Positions 1-7,168 of a stretch of DNA of 16,520 bases are shown here, in pieces. Source of the stretch: DATAWZ01 sp036266975 (GTDB taxonomy: Bacteria > Actinomycetota > Thermoleophilia > Solirubrobacterales > Solirubrobacteraceae); the NCBI GenBank assembly GCA_036266975.1, contig DATAWZ010000126.1, positions 1 through 16,520 on the forward strand, given 5' to 3'. Each line of letters begins with the position of its first letter. Within the stretch, counting starts at the first letter, position 1. The notes under the pieces were generated by a model, which was not told the DNA's origin, made no database searches, and was given only the letters and a program-made list of their open reading frames with translations. Position numbers and translations under genes: made by a program.

Positions 1-700
1 CCGAGAAGCCGCCGAACGCGTTGACCACGCCGAGGCCGAGCACGCCGAAGGCGAGGCCGTGGGCGTGGAAGGGGGCGGTCGACCACGCGTGGTGGTGGTA
101 GCCGCCGCGCGCGAGGATGACGATCCCGACGATCGTGATCAGCAGGATCGCCGCGCCCTCGCAGATGAAGATGACCAGCGAGGAGATGCGCATCGACACG
201 TAGGCCGCCGCCATCGTCGCCGCCCAGCCGACGATCGCGATCGGCACCCAGGAGATGTGCACGTGCAGCGAGGCGAGCAGCGACTGGGCGATGTCGGCGG
301 TGCTCGCGTAGACCGCGGCGGCGAACGAGGTGTAGACGAGCAGCAGCAGCCAGGCCGAGACGAACCCGTAGCGCGCGCCGAGCGCCGAGCCGTTGAACGC
401 GTAGACCGAGCTGGCGCTGTTGAACTCGCGCGAGAAGATCACGAACGCGTAGGCCACGAAGGCCATCGCGACGAGCCCGAGCACGTCGGCGAGCGCGCCG
501 GCGCCGCCGACGATGCCGGCGAGCAGCGCGGGGGTGACGATCACGCCCGCGGTCGGGCCCTGGATGCCGACCGAGAGCGCCATCGTGCGCACGAAGCGCA
601 GGCTGCCGCCACGCAGCGAGCGCGCGGGATCCTCCTGCGCGACGCTCCCCTGGACCCGGTCGGCGAGCGCGAGATCGTGATCGGGGCCCGCCGCGGTCAT
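1..700 (-). CDS. APC-superfamily amino acid permease, N-terminal part (runs off window)
   Basis: Reading the minus strand from the ATG at 700 gives 233 uninterrupted codons to the left edge, so the C-terminal half lies outside. The protein has a ~35-residue hydrophilic N-terminus, then a first membrane segment with ALSVGIQGPTAGVIVTPALL, the glycine-rich TM1 signature of APC transporters. Further hydrophobic stretches follow (VLGLVAMAFVAYAFVIF, then segments around FVSAWLLLLVYTSF, WVPIAIVGWAATMAAAY and AAILLITIVGIVILA), about five helices in all. The FNSASSVYAFNGSALG region matches the family's second-helix loop. Family members carry amino acids or amines across the cytoplasmic membrane; the substrate cannot be read from this half. 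It is the last gene of a minus-strand series, 94 bp after the small gene at 795-1055. No strong Shine-Dalgarno precedes the ATG, so the start is reasonable but not certain. Confidence 0.85.
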   Translation of the reverse strand, partial: MTAAGPDHDLALADRVQGSVAQEDPARSLRGGSLRFVRTMALSVGIQGPTAGVIVTPALLAGIVGGAGALADVLGLVAMAFVAYAFVIFSREFNSASSVYAFNGSALGARYGFVSAWLLLLVYTSFAAAVYASTADIAQSLLASLHVHISWVPIAIVGWAATMAAAYVSMRISSLVIFICEGAAILLITIVGIVILARGGYHHHAWSTAPFHAHGLAFGVLGLGVVNAFGGFS

Positions 701-720
701 CGGCGGGACATTCTCGCCGG

Positions 721-746
721 GCGGCGCGCTTCGTGTCGCGCGCCGC
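721..746 (-). terminator. Perfect 9-bp hairpin between the small ABM-like gene and the permease
   Basis: GCGGCGCGC (721-729) and GCGCGCCGC (738-746) are perfect inverted repeats around an 8-nt loop. The hairpin lies between the stop at 795 and the permease start at 700, so it is in the right place to end or attenuate transcription before the permease. There is no T-tract, and GC-rich dyads arise easily here, so its role is only a suggestion. Confidence 0.3.
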
Positions 747-794
747 GCCGTCGTCAGGCCGGTGTCGGTGGCGCGTCGACCCCGCGCCCTCGGG

Positions 795-1055
795 TCATCC
801 CTCGCCCGGGACGACGAGCGTCCCGGGGCGAACGCCGTCGGTCTTCATCGCCCGGGCTCCCCGCTCGGTCCGCATGAACCGCTGGGAGGCCTCGAAATCC
901 GGGATCTCGGCGATCAGTCCAACGCGGTTCGATCCCTGCGGATCGCGGAACGGGCGCACGGTGATGCCGAGCGGCCCGAATACCTCCTCGCGTGGGGGCG
1001 GGCCGAGCCAGTGCGGGACGTCGTCGACCTCGTCGGTGATCAGAGAGGGAGCCAT
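795..1055 (-). CDS. Small hypothetical protein, ABM/dimeric alpha-beta-barrel-like (86 aa)
   Basis: The product starts MAPSLITDEVDDVPHWL and ends GTLVVPGEG. The ATG at 1055 is preferred to further upstream starts because GGAGGGG stands 9 nt before it. The segment GITVRPFRDPQGSNRVGLIAEI followed by DFEASQRFM and ARAMKTDGV has the strand-helix pattern of small antibiotic-biosynthesis-monooxygenase-like or 'cyclase-like' proteins, where a strand ending in a 'dp..snrvgl' turn leads to an amphipathic helix. This is resemblance from memory, not a domain hit. Such proteins usually dimerise and may bind small aromatic or lipid-like ligands; no catalytic residue can be named. The gene follows the GNAT gene by 83 bp on the same strand. 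Confidence 0.7.
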   Translation of the reverse strand: MAPSLITDEVDDVPHWLGPPPREEVFGPLGITVRPFRDPQGSNRVGLIAEIPDFEASQRFMRTERGARAMKTDGVRPGTLVVPGEG

Positions 1056-1138
1056 GATCGTGGTCCCCTCCGTCGCTACGGCGTTTTGCGGTGCAACCAC
1101 TCGGTCCCATCCTCCGCGGCGGCCCAGTTGTGGACGTT

Positions 1139-2113
1139 CTAGCGCAGGTCGTCGATGACGTATGCGTCGGGTCGGCAGTAGCCGGGCTCGTTGGGGGTCT
1201 GCATCACGACGCCTTGCAGCCAGGTGCGGTACCCGCGGTCGAGCAGTAGTCGATATGCGTCGTGACGGGCCGCGTTGACGCCGGCGATGATCCGCTGCGC
1301 GCCGCGCTGCGCCGCCAGGCTTTCACAGGCCATGAGCAGTTGCTCAAAGCGCTCCCCGGCGTCGGGGCCGGGGCGGACGGCGCCGAACTTGATGAAGCAC
1401 CCGTCGCTGCCGGACTCGCCGGCGCGGCAGTGACAGACGGCAAAGGCCGCAAGTCCGGAGTCCGTGTCGAGCAGCACCGTCTCGCCAAGTTGCTGAGCGT
1501 CGGTGGCACGGATCTCATGCGCGACGTCGAGGCCTTCAAAGATCGCGCTCGTCAGCGCACCACAGGCGCCCAGGACCCCCTCTCGCTCGGTGACGGGAAC
1601 CTCGGAGTAGGTCGAGTACGTGCTGGGAGCAGCCTGAGCCCGCGTGGCCTTCTCCATCACCGGGGTGAGGTGTTGCGGCCAGAACCCGAACCGCTGATAC
1701 AGCCCGACGTGCTTGGCGCTGTGGGAGAACGTGAACAGTCCCGCCTGGCGCACCGACCACACCTTGAACAGATCCATGATCGGCTCCATGAGCTGACGCG
1801 CGATGCCACGGTCCCACAGGTCAGGGCGCACGCTCAGCGGTCCGAAGAAGCCGTAGCTACCCCACCTCGTTGCGAAGATCGAGCCGACCACCTCACCATC
1901 GAGCTGGGCGGCGAAGGCCCATTGCGGCGCCGCCGCGAACCGCGTATACACGTAGTCGAGGTCGCCGAACACCTGCATCGGATCCGGCGCACCCAGGAAG
2001 GTGCCGAACGCCAGTCTCATCACCCGATCGGCTGTCTCCAGGTCGCGCTCCTGCAGCGGACGGACTGACACCGTCCTCGCCACGGAGGCGGCCCCTTGCT
2101 CCCTACTCGACAT
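1139..2113 (-). CDS. Two-domain GNAT-family N-acetyltransferase (324 aa)
   Basis: The protein should transfer an acetyl group from acetyl-CoA to an unknown amine. The N-terminal domain (about residues 14-150) has the GNAT order: VRPLQERDLETADRVMRLAF opening, EVVGSIFATRWGSYGFFGPLSVRP central strands, the acetyl-CoA loop WDRGIARQLM (about 100-109), and the C-terminal LYQRFGFWP (138-146). Residues about 160-324 look like a second, degenerate GNAT fold (AYRLLLDRGY) ending in RPDAYVIDDLR, typical of tandem-GNAT actinobacterial proteins. GTG at 2116 and ATG at 2113 are adjacent; the ATG is preferred because GGAGGA lies 7 nt before it but only 4 nt before the GTG. It sits 74 bp downstream of the cupin gene on the same strand. 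Confidence 0.88.
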   Translation of the reverse strand: MSSREQGAASVARTVSVRPLQERDLETADRVMRLAFGTFLGAPDPMQVFGDLDYVYTRFAAAPQWAFAAQLDGEVVGSIFATRWGSYGFFGPLSVRPDLWDRGIARQLMEPIMDLFKVWSVRQAGLFTFSHSAKHVGLYQRFGFWPQHLTPVMEKATRAQAAPSTYSTYSEVPVTEREGVLGACGALTSAIFEGLDVAHEIRATDAQQLGETVLLDTDSGLAAFAVCHCRAGESGSDGCFIKFGAVRPGPDAGERFEQLLMACESLAAQRGAQRIIAGVNAARHDAYRLLLDRGYRTWLQGVVMQTPNEPGYCRPDAYVIDDLR

Positions 2114-2187
2114 CACGCACTCCTCCCACCGGTTGTGTCCAATTCAAGGCCGAGCCAGCCTCGCCCGCGCCGCCGTCATGCCCCTGC

Positions 2188-2634
2188 TCACCCTGCAGGC
2201 GGCAGGAACTCGACGCCGTGCTCGGCGGCAAGCGCCACTGCGCGCTCCATGTCGGTGAGGCCGTCAAGCGCCTCAAACAGCGCCGCAAGTCGGCCAGCCG
2301 GGCTCACCCAGAACAGCGCCCTCGCACGTTCCTGCGTACGGTTGGCGTAACCATGCGAGCCGCCGCGCGGCAAGCGGACGAGGTCGCCTGGCTTCGCGGT
2401 CACCGGGGCACCGTCCAGGAGCAGCTCATAGCGCCCCTCCAGGACATGGATGAACTCATCCTGGCCGGGATGGACGTGCGGCGGGACTTCGGCTCCGGGC
2501 GGATCATCGGTCACGAAGGCAAAGCACGATTCGGCTTCGGCTACCGGCCGGTAGTCGCTCCCGAAGATGTTCCACTGCCGACCGTCGCAACTCTCGCGCT
2601 CTCGAGTAATGCCCGCAGGCATCTCCATGGTCAT
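2188..2634 (-). CDS. Cupin-domain protein, single-domain metal-binding type (148 aa)
   Basis: Both cupin motifs are present. Motif 1 is PPHVHPGQDEFIHVLEG with H53, H55, E60 and G67. Motif 2 is KPGDLVRLPRGGSHGYANRT with P82-G83-D84, P89, H94 and N98. The three histidines and the glutamate are the usual metal ligands, so a mononuclear metal site is expected. Family members range from dioxygenases and isomerases to non-catalytic sensors, and the reaction cannot be assigned. A C-terminal helical tail (LAALFEALDGLTDMERAVALAAEHGVEF) resembles that of quercetinase-like single cupins. Purine-rich GAGGAGAAGAGGAG runs right up to the ATG at 2634. It is 6 nt from a second ATG at 2628, so the start may be two residues shorter. 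It lies between the SnoaL-like and GNAT genes. Confidence 0.87.
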   Translation of the reverse strand: MTMEMPAGITRERESCDGRQWNIFGSDYRPVAEAESCFAFVTDDPPGAEVPPHVHPGQDEFIHVLEGRYELLLDGAPVTAKPGDLVRLPRGGSHGYANRTQERARALFWVSPAGRLAALFEALDGLTDMERAVALAAEHGVEFLPPAG

Positions 2635-2813
2635 CTCCTCTTCTCCTCTCTCCTGCGCTCAGCGCGGGGTTCTTGATCGACCCAGGTTCGCGGGTGCGCC
2701 GACGTCGCGGCCCGCCGGCCAGCCGGCGTAGGCGAACAACCGTGGCCCTCGGCGGCACCGTGACCCGCCATGGATGCCACCGACGATGGGATCGATACGC
2801 GTGTCGGGCACGA

Positions 2814-3263
2814 TCACCTGGCGGTGCCGCGAGCCGCGGACTCGGGACCTGCCTCGGCGGTGAGCTGGGCGGCGATCGCGCCACCGTCGAGCCACACGTT
2901 CTCGCGGCTGATCGCGCCGTCCCTGAACTCCCACACGTGCAACATTCGAAAGACGACCTCGCGGCCGTGACCGGGCAGGCCCATGAACTCGCCGGTCACG
3001 CGCGCGGTGCACGCGTGCTCGATCACCGCGAAGTCCTCGCCGAACCACTGGTGGGTCGGCGTGAGCCTCTGGCTCTGGAGGTTTGCGATCAGCTCCTCGT
3101 AGAAGCCCTCGGCGGCTTGCGGGCCGCAGAGCGGGCCCAGCGGCGAGCCAACCACGTCGTGCACCACATCCTCGGTGTACATCGCCACCGCCGCCCGAGC
3201 ATCCCCGGCCAGCGCGGCCGCAAGGTGCTCGTCGATCAATCGCCGCTTTTTCTCGATGTCCAT
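2814..3263 (-). CDS. SnoaL-like / NTF2-fold protein (149 aa)
   Basis: The sequence follows the NTF2-like pattern: N-terminal helix (KRRLIDEHLAAALAGDARAAVAMYTEDVVHDVV), a 'Y/F-EEL' helix, then long strands with HQWFGEDFAVIEHACTARVTGEFMGL and VVFRMLHVWEFRDGAISRENVWLD. The last block is the hallmark of SnoaL-like polyketide cyclases, limonene-epoxide-hydrolase relatives and ketosteroid-isomerase relatives. This fold forms a ligand cavity; the reaction is unknown. The ATG at 3263 has only a weak ribosome site (GCGGGG). A possible -10 (TAGCGT, minus strand, 3297-3302) lies about 35 bp upstream, next to the AGTAGGG dyad. It is the first gene of the minus-strand series and diverges from the LAL regulator gene, a layout that often means local regulation. 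Confidence 0.82.
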   Translation of the reverse strand: MDIEKKRRLIDEHLAAALAGDARAAVAMYTEDVVHDVVGSPLGPLCGPQAAEGFYEELIANLQSQRLTPTHQWFGEDFAVIEHACTARVTGEFMGLPGHGREVVFRMLHVWEFRDGAISRENVWLDGGAIAAQLTAEAGPESAARGTAR

Positions 3264-3323
3264 CGCGACCCCGCACTTGAAATTCGCGTGGCAGCGACGC
3301 TAGACCGCGACGCGCGGCCGCGC

Positions 3324-3342
3324 AGTAGGGACCCCCCCTACT
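3324..3342. promoter_or_regulatory. Perfect 7-bp dyad, candidate operator in the divergent region
   Basis: AGTAGGG (3324-3330), spacer ACCCC, CCCTACT (3336-3342) form a 19-bp perfect inverted repeat between the SnoaL-like gene (starts 3263, minus) and the LAL regulator gene (starts 3443, plus). It lies just upstream of the possible SnoaL-gene -10 and about 30 bp upstream of the possible LAL-gene -35, a position suited to an activator or autoregulator dimer. Binding by the LAL protein is an inference. Confidence 0.5.
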
Positions 3343-3373
3343 CTTTCCGCGAGGATCGATCGGCCGCGCTGCC

Positions 3374-3403
3374 CTGACGGCCGACGTGGGCGCCAGGTAG
3401 TGT
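3374..3403 (+). promoter_or_regulatory. Possible sigma-70-type promoter of the LAL regulator gene
   Basis: CTGACG (3374-3379), an 18-bp spacer and TAGTGT (3398-3403) resemble a housekeeping -35/-10 pair. Transcription would begin near 3410, leaving a leader of about 33 nt that includes the ribosome site GGAGGGG before the GTG at 3443. The -35 matches TTGACA only in part. Confidence 0.4.
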
Positions 3404-3442
3404 TCGGGCTCGCGACCTACGCCACGGGAGGGGGCGTTTCAC

Positions 3443-6274
3443 GTGCTCATCGAACGAGAGCAGGAGTTGCTCGTCCTCGAGAAGGTCCTGTACGACGCCC
3501 AGGCCGGACATGGCGGGCTGGTCGCCGTCGGAGGTCCACCGGGCATCGGAAAGTCACGAGTGCTGGAGGCCGCTCGCGAGCGTGGGCTGGAGGCCGGCAT
3601 GCAGGTGCTCCACGCACGGGGCCATGCGCTGGAGCGGGAGTTCGGGCTCGGCCTCGCGCGGCAGCTGTTCGACCGCACGCTGGCCCGGGCGGCGGCGCCC
3701 GTCCGTGAGGATCTGCTCGCGGGGCCGGCCGCACTGGCCGCCCCGCTGCTGGACCGCGGGACCCCGGAGTCCCCGCCGGTGGGTGATCAGCACGGCATGT
3801 CGGTGGCCCACGGCCTGTACTGGCTGACCGTCAACCTCGCTGAGCAAGCGCCGCTGCTGGTGGCCGTGGACGATCTGCAATGGGCCGACGCGCTGTCGTT
3901 GCAGTTCTTGGCCTACCTGAGCAATCGCCTCGCCGACCTCCCCGTCGCGCTGGTGCTCGCGGCGCGCCCCGGCGAGCGGGTGCCATTGCTCGACGGGCTG
4001 ATGGGTGATCGGCAGGCCACGGCGCTTCGGCCGGCGGCCCTGTCGCCTGCCGGGGTCGGCGCGCTCGTTCGGGCGAGGCTCCCCGATGCCGCCGAGGAGC
4101 TTCTCGGCGCCTGCGCGCGCGTCAGCGGCGGCAACCCGTTTCTGGTGCAGGAACTGGTGCGCACGATGGTCGCCGAGGAGTGGCGGCTCAACGCCGAGGA
4201 CGCGCACCGCCTCGACGACGTGGCCGCTGAGACGATCGCCCGTGCCGCGCTTATCCGTCTCCGTCTACTCCCGGCCGCGGCGGTCAGCCTGGCGGAGGCC
4301 CTCGCGGTGCTGGGCGACGAAGCGCCCCTGCGACGGGCGGCGGCGCTCAGCGGTCTGCACCCGAGCGTCGCGGTGCCGGCCGCGGACATTCTCGCGGGCG
4401 CCGAGGTCTTGGGCAGCGTGCAGCCGCTGGCCTTCGTGCATTCCGTCGTGCGGGAGAGCGTCTACGAGCAGATCCCGGCGGCGAAGCGCGCCGATGCGCA
4501 CCTGCGCGCCGCGCGGGTGCTCGCCGAGGAGCCGCTCGCGCCGGAGATCGTCGCCGCCCAGCTGGTGCATGCCCGTGCCGGCGGCGAGCGCTGGGTGGTG
4601 GACACGCTCAGCGCGGCCGCTGTCGCGGCGAGCGCTCGCGGCGATCAGCAGGCGGCGGTGCGCTACCTGCACCGAGCCCTCGAGGAGCCTCCGGCCCCCG
4701 ACGCCCAAGGGCGCGTCCTGCTCGCCCTCGGGCGCGCCGAGGCGCCGCTGGGCGACATGAACGCGCTGACGCATCTGGACCGGGCGCTCGAGCGAACCGC
4801 CGACCCGCGCGAGCGGGCGGAGATCCTGCTCGCCACCGGCCGGTCGCTCGTGCCCAGCGGGCGGATGGACGAGGCCGCCCGCGCGTTCCAGCGCGGCTCG
4901 GACGAACTCGCGGTTACCGGCGGCCACGCCTCCGATGAGAAGCTCGTGCTCGAGCTGCGCGCCTCGCGGGCGCTCGCCGCGATCTACGGGACCGTCGAGA
5001 CGGCCGCCGCCCTGGCCGAGATCACCGGCATCGCGGCCGACGCCAGAGCGCCACGCACGCCCGGCGAACGCTCGCTGATCGGGGTGCTCGCCGGCGTGCA
5101 CATCCTGCGCGGGGACCAGCGAGAGGACGCGGTCGCCCTGGCCCGGCGAGCATGGGACGACGGCGCACTCCTGCGGGATGAGACCGCCGACAGCCTGAAC
5201 ACGTACACGCCCTCGTTCGTGCTCGCGAGCGCCGGCGAGCTCGAGGAGGCCAGATGCATGTGCGACGCTGCGCTCGCCGAGGCACGCGAGCGCGGCTCGC
5301 CGATGGGCTACGCCAACGCCTGCTATTGGCGGCTGCAGGTCCAGCAACGGCTGGGCCGGCTCGGCGACGCGGTCGCCGACGGTGTAGCCGCGCTCGATGC
5401 GGTCACCTACGGCTGGACGCTCGCGGCCGCCGGCGCGGCCGGTCTGCTCGCGATGTGCCTGCTCGACCGCGACGAGCTCGAGCGCGCCGCGGCCATGCTG
5501 GCGCAGCACCCGCCCGCCGAGGGGCAGGGCGCCGACGCGACGCACGGCTACTACTACGAAGCGACGGCACACGTGGCGCTGGCCCAGGCCGCCCCGCGCC
5601 GTGCGCTCGCCTCCCTGGCCGAGTGTGAGCGTCTCACCGCCGCGGCGGGATGCGTGAACCCCGCCCCGCTCGACTGGCGCTCCCCCGCCGCCCTGGCCCA
5701 TGTCCAACTCAGTGAGCACGCCCGCGCGCGCGAGCTCGCGGACGAGAACCTCTCGCTCGCCCGTGCGTTCGGCGAGCCGCGTGCGCTGGGAATCGCCCTG
5801 CGGACCGCCGGCTTGGTCGCCGCCGGGGAAGAACGTGGCGCCCTGCTCGCGGAGGCGGTCGCCACCCTGCGCACCTCTGCGGCGGTCCTGGAGCTGGCCC
5901 GCACGCTGCTCGAGCTCGGCGCGCACACACGGCGAGGCGGCGAGCCGCGCGCGGCGCGCGAGCCACTGCGCGAAGCGCGCGAGCTTGCCCAACAGTGCCA
6001 CGCCGGGGCGCTGCGCCGTCGCACCGACGAGGAGCTCGCCGCCTCGGGCGCCCGCCCCCGCCGCACCGCGCTGCGCGGTCCGGACTCACTCACACCCTCC
6101 GAGCTACGGGTTGCCGAGCTCGCGGCCGAAGGCCTGACGACACGGCAGATCGCCCAGTCGCTGTTCGTGACTCCCAAAACGGTGGAGAAGCACCTCTCAA
6201 ACGCGTACGACAAGCTGGCGATCCGCTCCCGGGACGCCCTCGCCGAGGCGCTACAGCCCGCACCGGTGGCGTGA
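3443..6274 (+). CDS. LAL-family LuxR-type transcriptional regulator with AAA ATPase domain (943 aa)
   Basis: This is a large ATP-binding regulator of the LuxR (LAL/MalT-like) family. It opens with MLIEREQELLVLEKVL, the usual 'L-x-E-R-E-x-E-L' start, then Walker A GGPPGIGKS (residues 30-38) and Walker B LLVAVDDLQWAD (138-149). The NPFLVQELVR helix typical of these NTPases follows. A long alpha-helical middle (about 350-850), rich in Ala/Leu/Glu pairs, looks like TPR-type repeats used to sense a ligand or partner. The C-terminus (883 to about 938) is a LuxR helix-turn-helix: LTPSELRVAELAAEGLTTRQ, then IAQSLFVTPKTVEKHLSNAY. Length is normal for the family and no break is seen. The start is GTG at 3443, with GGAGGGG about 9 nt upstream. 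It diverges from the SnoaL/cupin/GNAT genes, which are its most likely local targets; the effector is unknown. Confidence 0.94.
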   Translation: MLIEREQELLVLEKVLYDAQAGHGGLVAVGGPPGIGKSRVLEAARERGLEAGMQVLHARGHALEREFGLGLARQLFDRTLARAAAPVREDLLAGPAALAAPLLDRGTPESPPVGDQHGMSVAHGLYWLTVNLAEQAPLLVAVDDLQWADALSLQFLAYLSNRLADLPVALVLAARPGERVPLLDGLMGDRQATALRPAALSPAGVGALVRARLPDAAEELLGACARVSGGNPFLVQELVRTMVAEEWRLNAEDAHRLDDVAAETIARAALIRLRLLPAAAVSLAEALAVLGDEAPLRRAAALSGLHPSVAVPAADILAGAEVLGSVQPLAFVHSVVRESVYEQIPAAKRADAHLRAARVLAEEPLAPEIVAAQLVHARAGGERWVVDTLSAAAVAASARGDQQAAVRYLHRALEEPPAPDAQGRVLLALGRAEAPLGDMNALTHLDRALERTADPRERAEILLATGRSLVPSGRMDEAARAFQRGSDELAVTGGHASDEKLVLELRASRALAAIYGTVETAAALAEITGIAADARAPRTPGERSLIGVLAGVHILRGDQREDAVALARRAWDDGALLRDETADSLNTYTPSFVLASAGELEEARCMCDAALAEARERGSPMGYANACYWRLQVQQRLGRLGDAVADGVAALDAVTYGWTLAAAGAAGLLAMCLLDRDELERAAAMLAQHPPAEGQGADATHGYYYEATAHVALAQAAPRRALASLAECERLTAAAGCVNPAPLDWRSPAALAHVQLSEHARARELADENLSLARAFGEPRALGIALRTAGLVAAGEERGALLAEAVATLRTSAAVLELARTLLELGAHTRRGGEPRAAREPLREARELAQQCHAGALRRRTDEELAASGARPRRTALRGPDSLTPSELRVAELAAEGLTTRQIAQSLFVTPKTVEKHLSNAYDKLAIRSRDALAEALQPAPVA

Positions 6275-6293
6275 CGTCCGAGTCGCGGGCCGG

Positions 6294-6323
6294 TTGCACC
6301 CGACCGCACCCGCGCCGTAGGCT
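6294..6323 (+). promoter_or_regulatory. Probable leaderless promoter of the GST-like gene
   Basis: TTGCAC (6294-6299), an 18-bp spacer and TAGGCT (6318-6323) make a good -35/-10 pair. The -10 ends 8 bp before the ATG at 6332, so transcription should begin at or within a base or two of the start codon. No Shine-Dalgarno is present in the gap, which agrees with a leaderless mRNA. This separates the gene from the LAL gene ending 57 bp upstream. Confidence 0.6.
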
Positions 6324-6331
6324 GCGCGGCG

Positions 6332-7069
6332 ATGCCGATCCGGCTCTACACGATCCCGCTCTCGCATCCTTCGCTGGCCGCGCGTGGGATGCTCGAACGC
6401 AAGGGCCTTGACTTCGAGGTCGTCGAGCTGCTCGGCGGCGCGCACCCCGCGCAGCTGTTCGCGATCGGCTTTCGCAAGCCGACCGTCCCCGCGATGAAGC
6501 TCGCCGACGGCGAGCGGGTGCAGGGCTCGCTCGCGATCGCCCACGCGCTCGAGCGGGTCGCGCCCGAGCCCTCGCTGTATCCGGCCGACCCCGAGCTGCG
6601 GCGCGCGGCGGAGGCCGCCGAGAAATGGGGCGAGGGCGTGCTGCAGCCGGTGCCACGGCGGCTGATCCGCTGGGGCCTGGGCCATCACCTGCGCCAGCGC
6701 CAGTGGTTCGCGCGCGAGGCCACGCCGCTGCCCGCGGCGCCGCTCGTCGGCGCGCTGCTCACGCCGGTCGTCCCGATCTTCGTACGTCAGGCGAAGGCGA
6801 CCGACGAGGCCGTGCGCGCCGACCTGGCCGCGCTGCCCGGCCTGCTCGACGAGGTCGACCGCCTGCTCGGCGAGGGGGTCATCGGCGGGGAGTCGCTCGG
6901 GGCGGCCGACTACCAGATCGGCAGCTCGCTGCGGATGCTCTCGGCCTTCGAGGACCTCGGCCGCATGTTCGCCGGCCGCCCGGCCGACGCGTTCGCCCGG
7001 CGCGTGGTCGCGCAGGACCCGGCCGTCCCGGCCGCGCTGCCGCCCGACTGGCTCCCGAAGGCGGCCTGA
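6332..7069 (+). CDS. Glutathione S-transferase-like protein (245 aa)
   Basis: The N-terminal ~80 residues fit a thioredoxin-fold GST domain: MPIRLYTIPLSHPSLAARGM, the ERKGLDFEVVEL second strand, the cis-proline turn KPTVPAM, and GERVQGSLAIAHALE in place of the usual 'ES.AI..YL' glutathione-contact helix. The rest is helical and ends with SLGAADYQIGSSLRMLSAFEDL, the typical GST C-domain N-cap/helix region. Actinobacteria commonly use mycothiol rather than glutathione, so the true thiol cofactor and substrate are uncertain; conjugation, isomerisation or a non-catalytic role are all possible. The Glu-Ser thiol contact is changed to Gly-Ser, which may alter binding. The ATG lies 8 bp after a TAGGCT -10 element. 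A hairpin follows the stop. Confidence 0.82.
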   Translation: MPIRLYTIPLSHPSLAARGMLERKGLDFEVVELLGGAHPAQLFAIGFRKPTVPAMKLADGERVQGSLAIAHALERVAPEPSLYPADPELRRAAEAAEKWGEGVLQPVPRRLIRWGLGHHLRQRQWFAREATPLPAAPLVGALLTPVVPIFVRQAKATDEAVRADLAALPGLLDEVDRLLGEGVIGGESLGAADYQIGSSLRMLSAFEDLGRMFAGRPADAFARRVVAQDPAVPAALPPDWLPKAA

Positions 7070-7072
7070 CCC

Positions 7073-7107
7073 GGCGCCACACTGGGCGCCTGCACAGTGT
7101 GGGCGCC
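7073..7107 (+). terminator. Hairpin just after the GST-like gene, probable terminator
   Basis: GGCGCCACACTG (7073-7084) pairs with CAGTGTGGGCGCC (7095-7107), leaving a single bulged G and a 10-nt loop, beginning 4 nt after the stop codon. There is no T-run, as is common for GC-rich actinobacterial terminators, so it may end transcription or protect the 3' end. Confidence 0.5.
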
Positions 7108-7114
7108 CGAATGT

Positions 7115-7130
7115 TTGGCCAGAGGGCCAA
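7115..7130. promoter_or_regulatory. TTGGCC-AGAG-GGCCAA dyad upstream of the universal stress gene
   Basis: A perfect 6-bp inverted repeat with a 4-bp centre lies about 40 bp before the USP start. Its position suits an operator, but it could also be a second small hairpin in the GST-gene 3' region. No matching regulator is identified. Confidence 0.3.
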
Positions 7131-7168
7131 TGCGAGCGGGCTGCGTTCCCGGAAAGCTGCCGGACGCG

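Noticed and set aside
59..877. 272-codon plus-strand frame in the permease region
   Set aside because: It is Asp/Arg-rich and low in hydrophobic residues; the opposite strand encodes clear membrane helices of an APC permease.
2713..2728. CGCCGGC-CA-GCCGGCG dyad between the SnoaL-like and cupin genes
   Set aside because: The loop is too short for a full stem, it is about 85 bp after the SnoaL stop, and such GC dyads are expected by chance here.
4265..6001. 578-codon open frame on the minus strand opposite the LAL regulator gene
   Set aside because: It is a GC-bias shadow: Arg/Gly/Gln-rich, no domain, and it covers a clear LuxR/ATPase coding region on the other strand.
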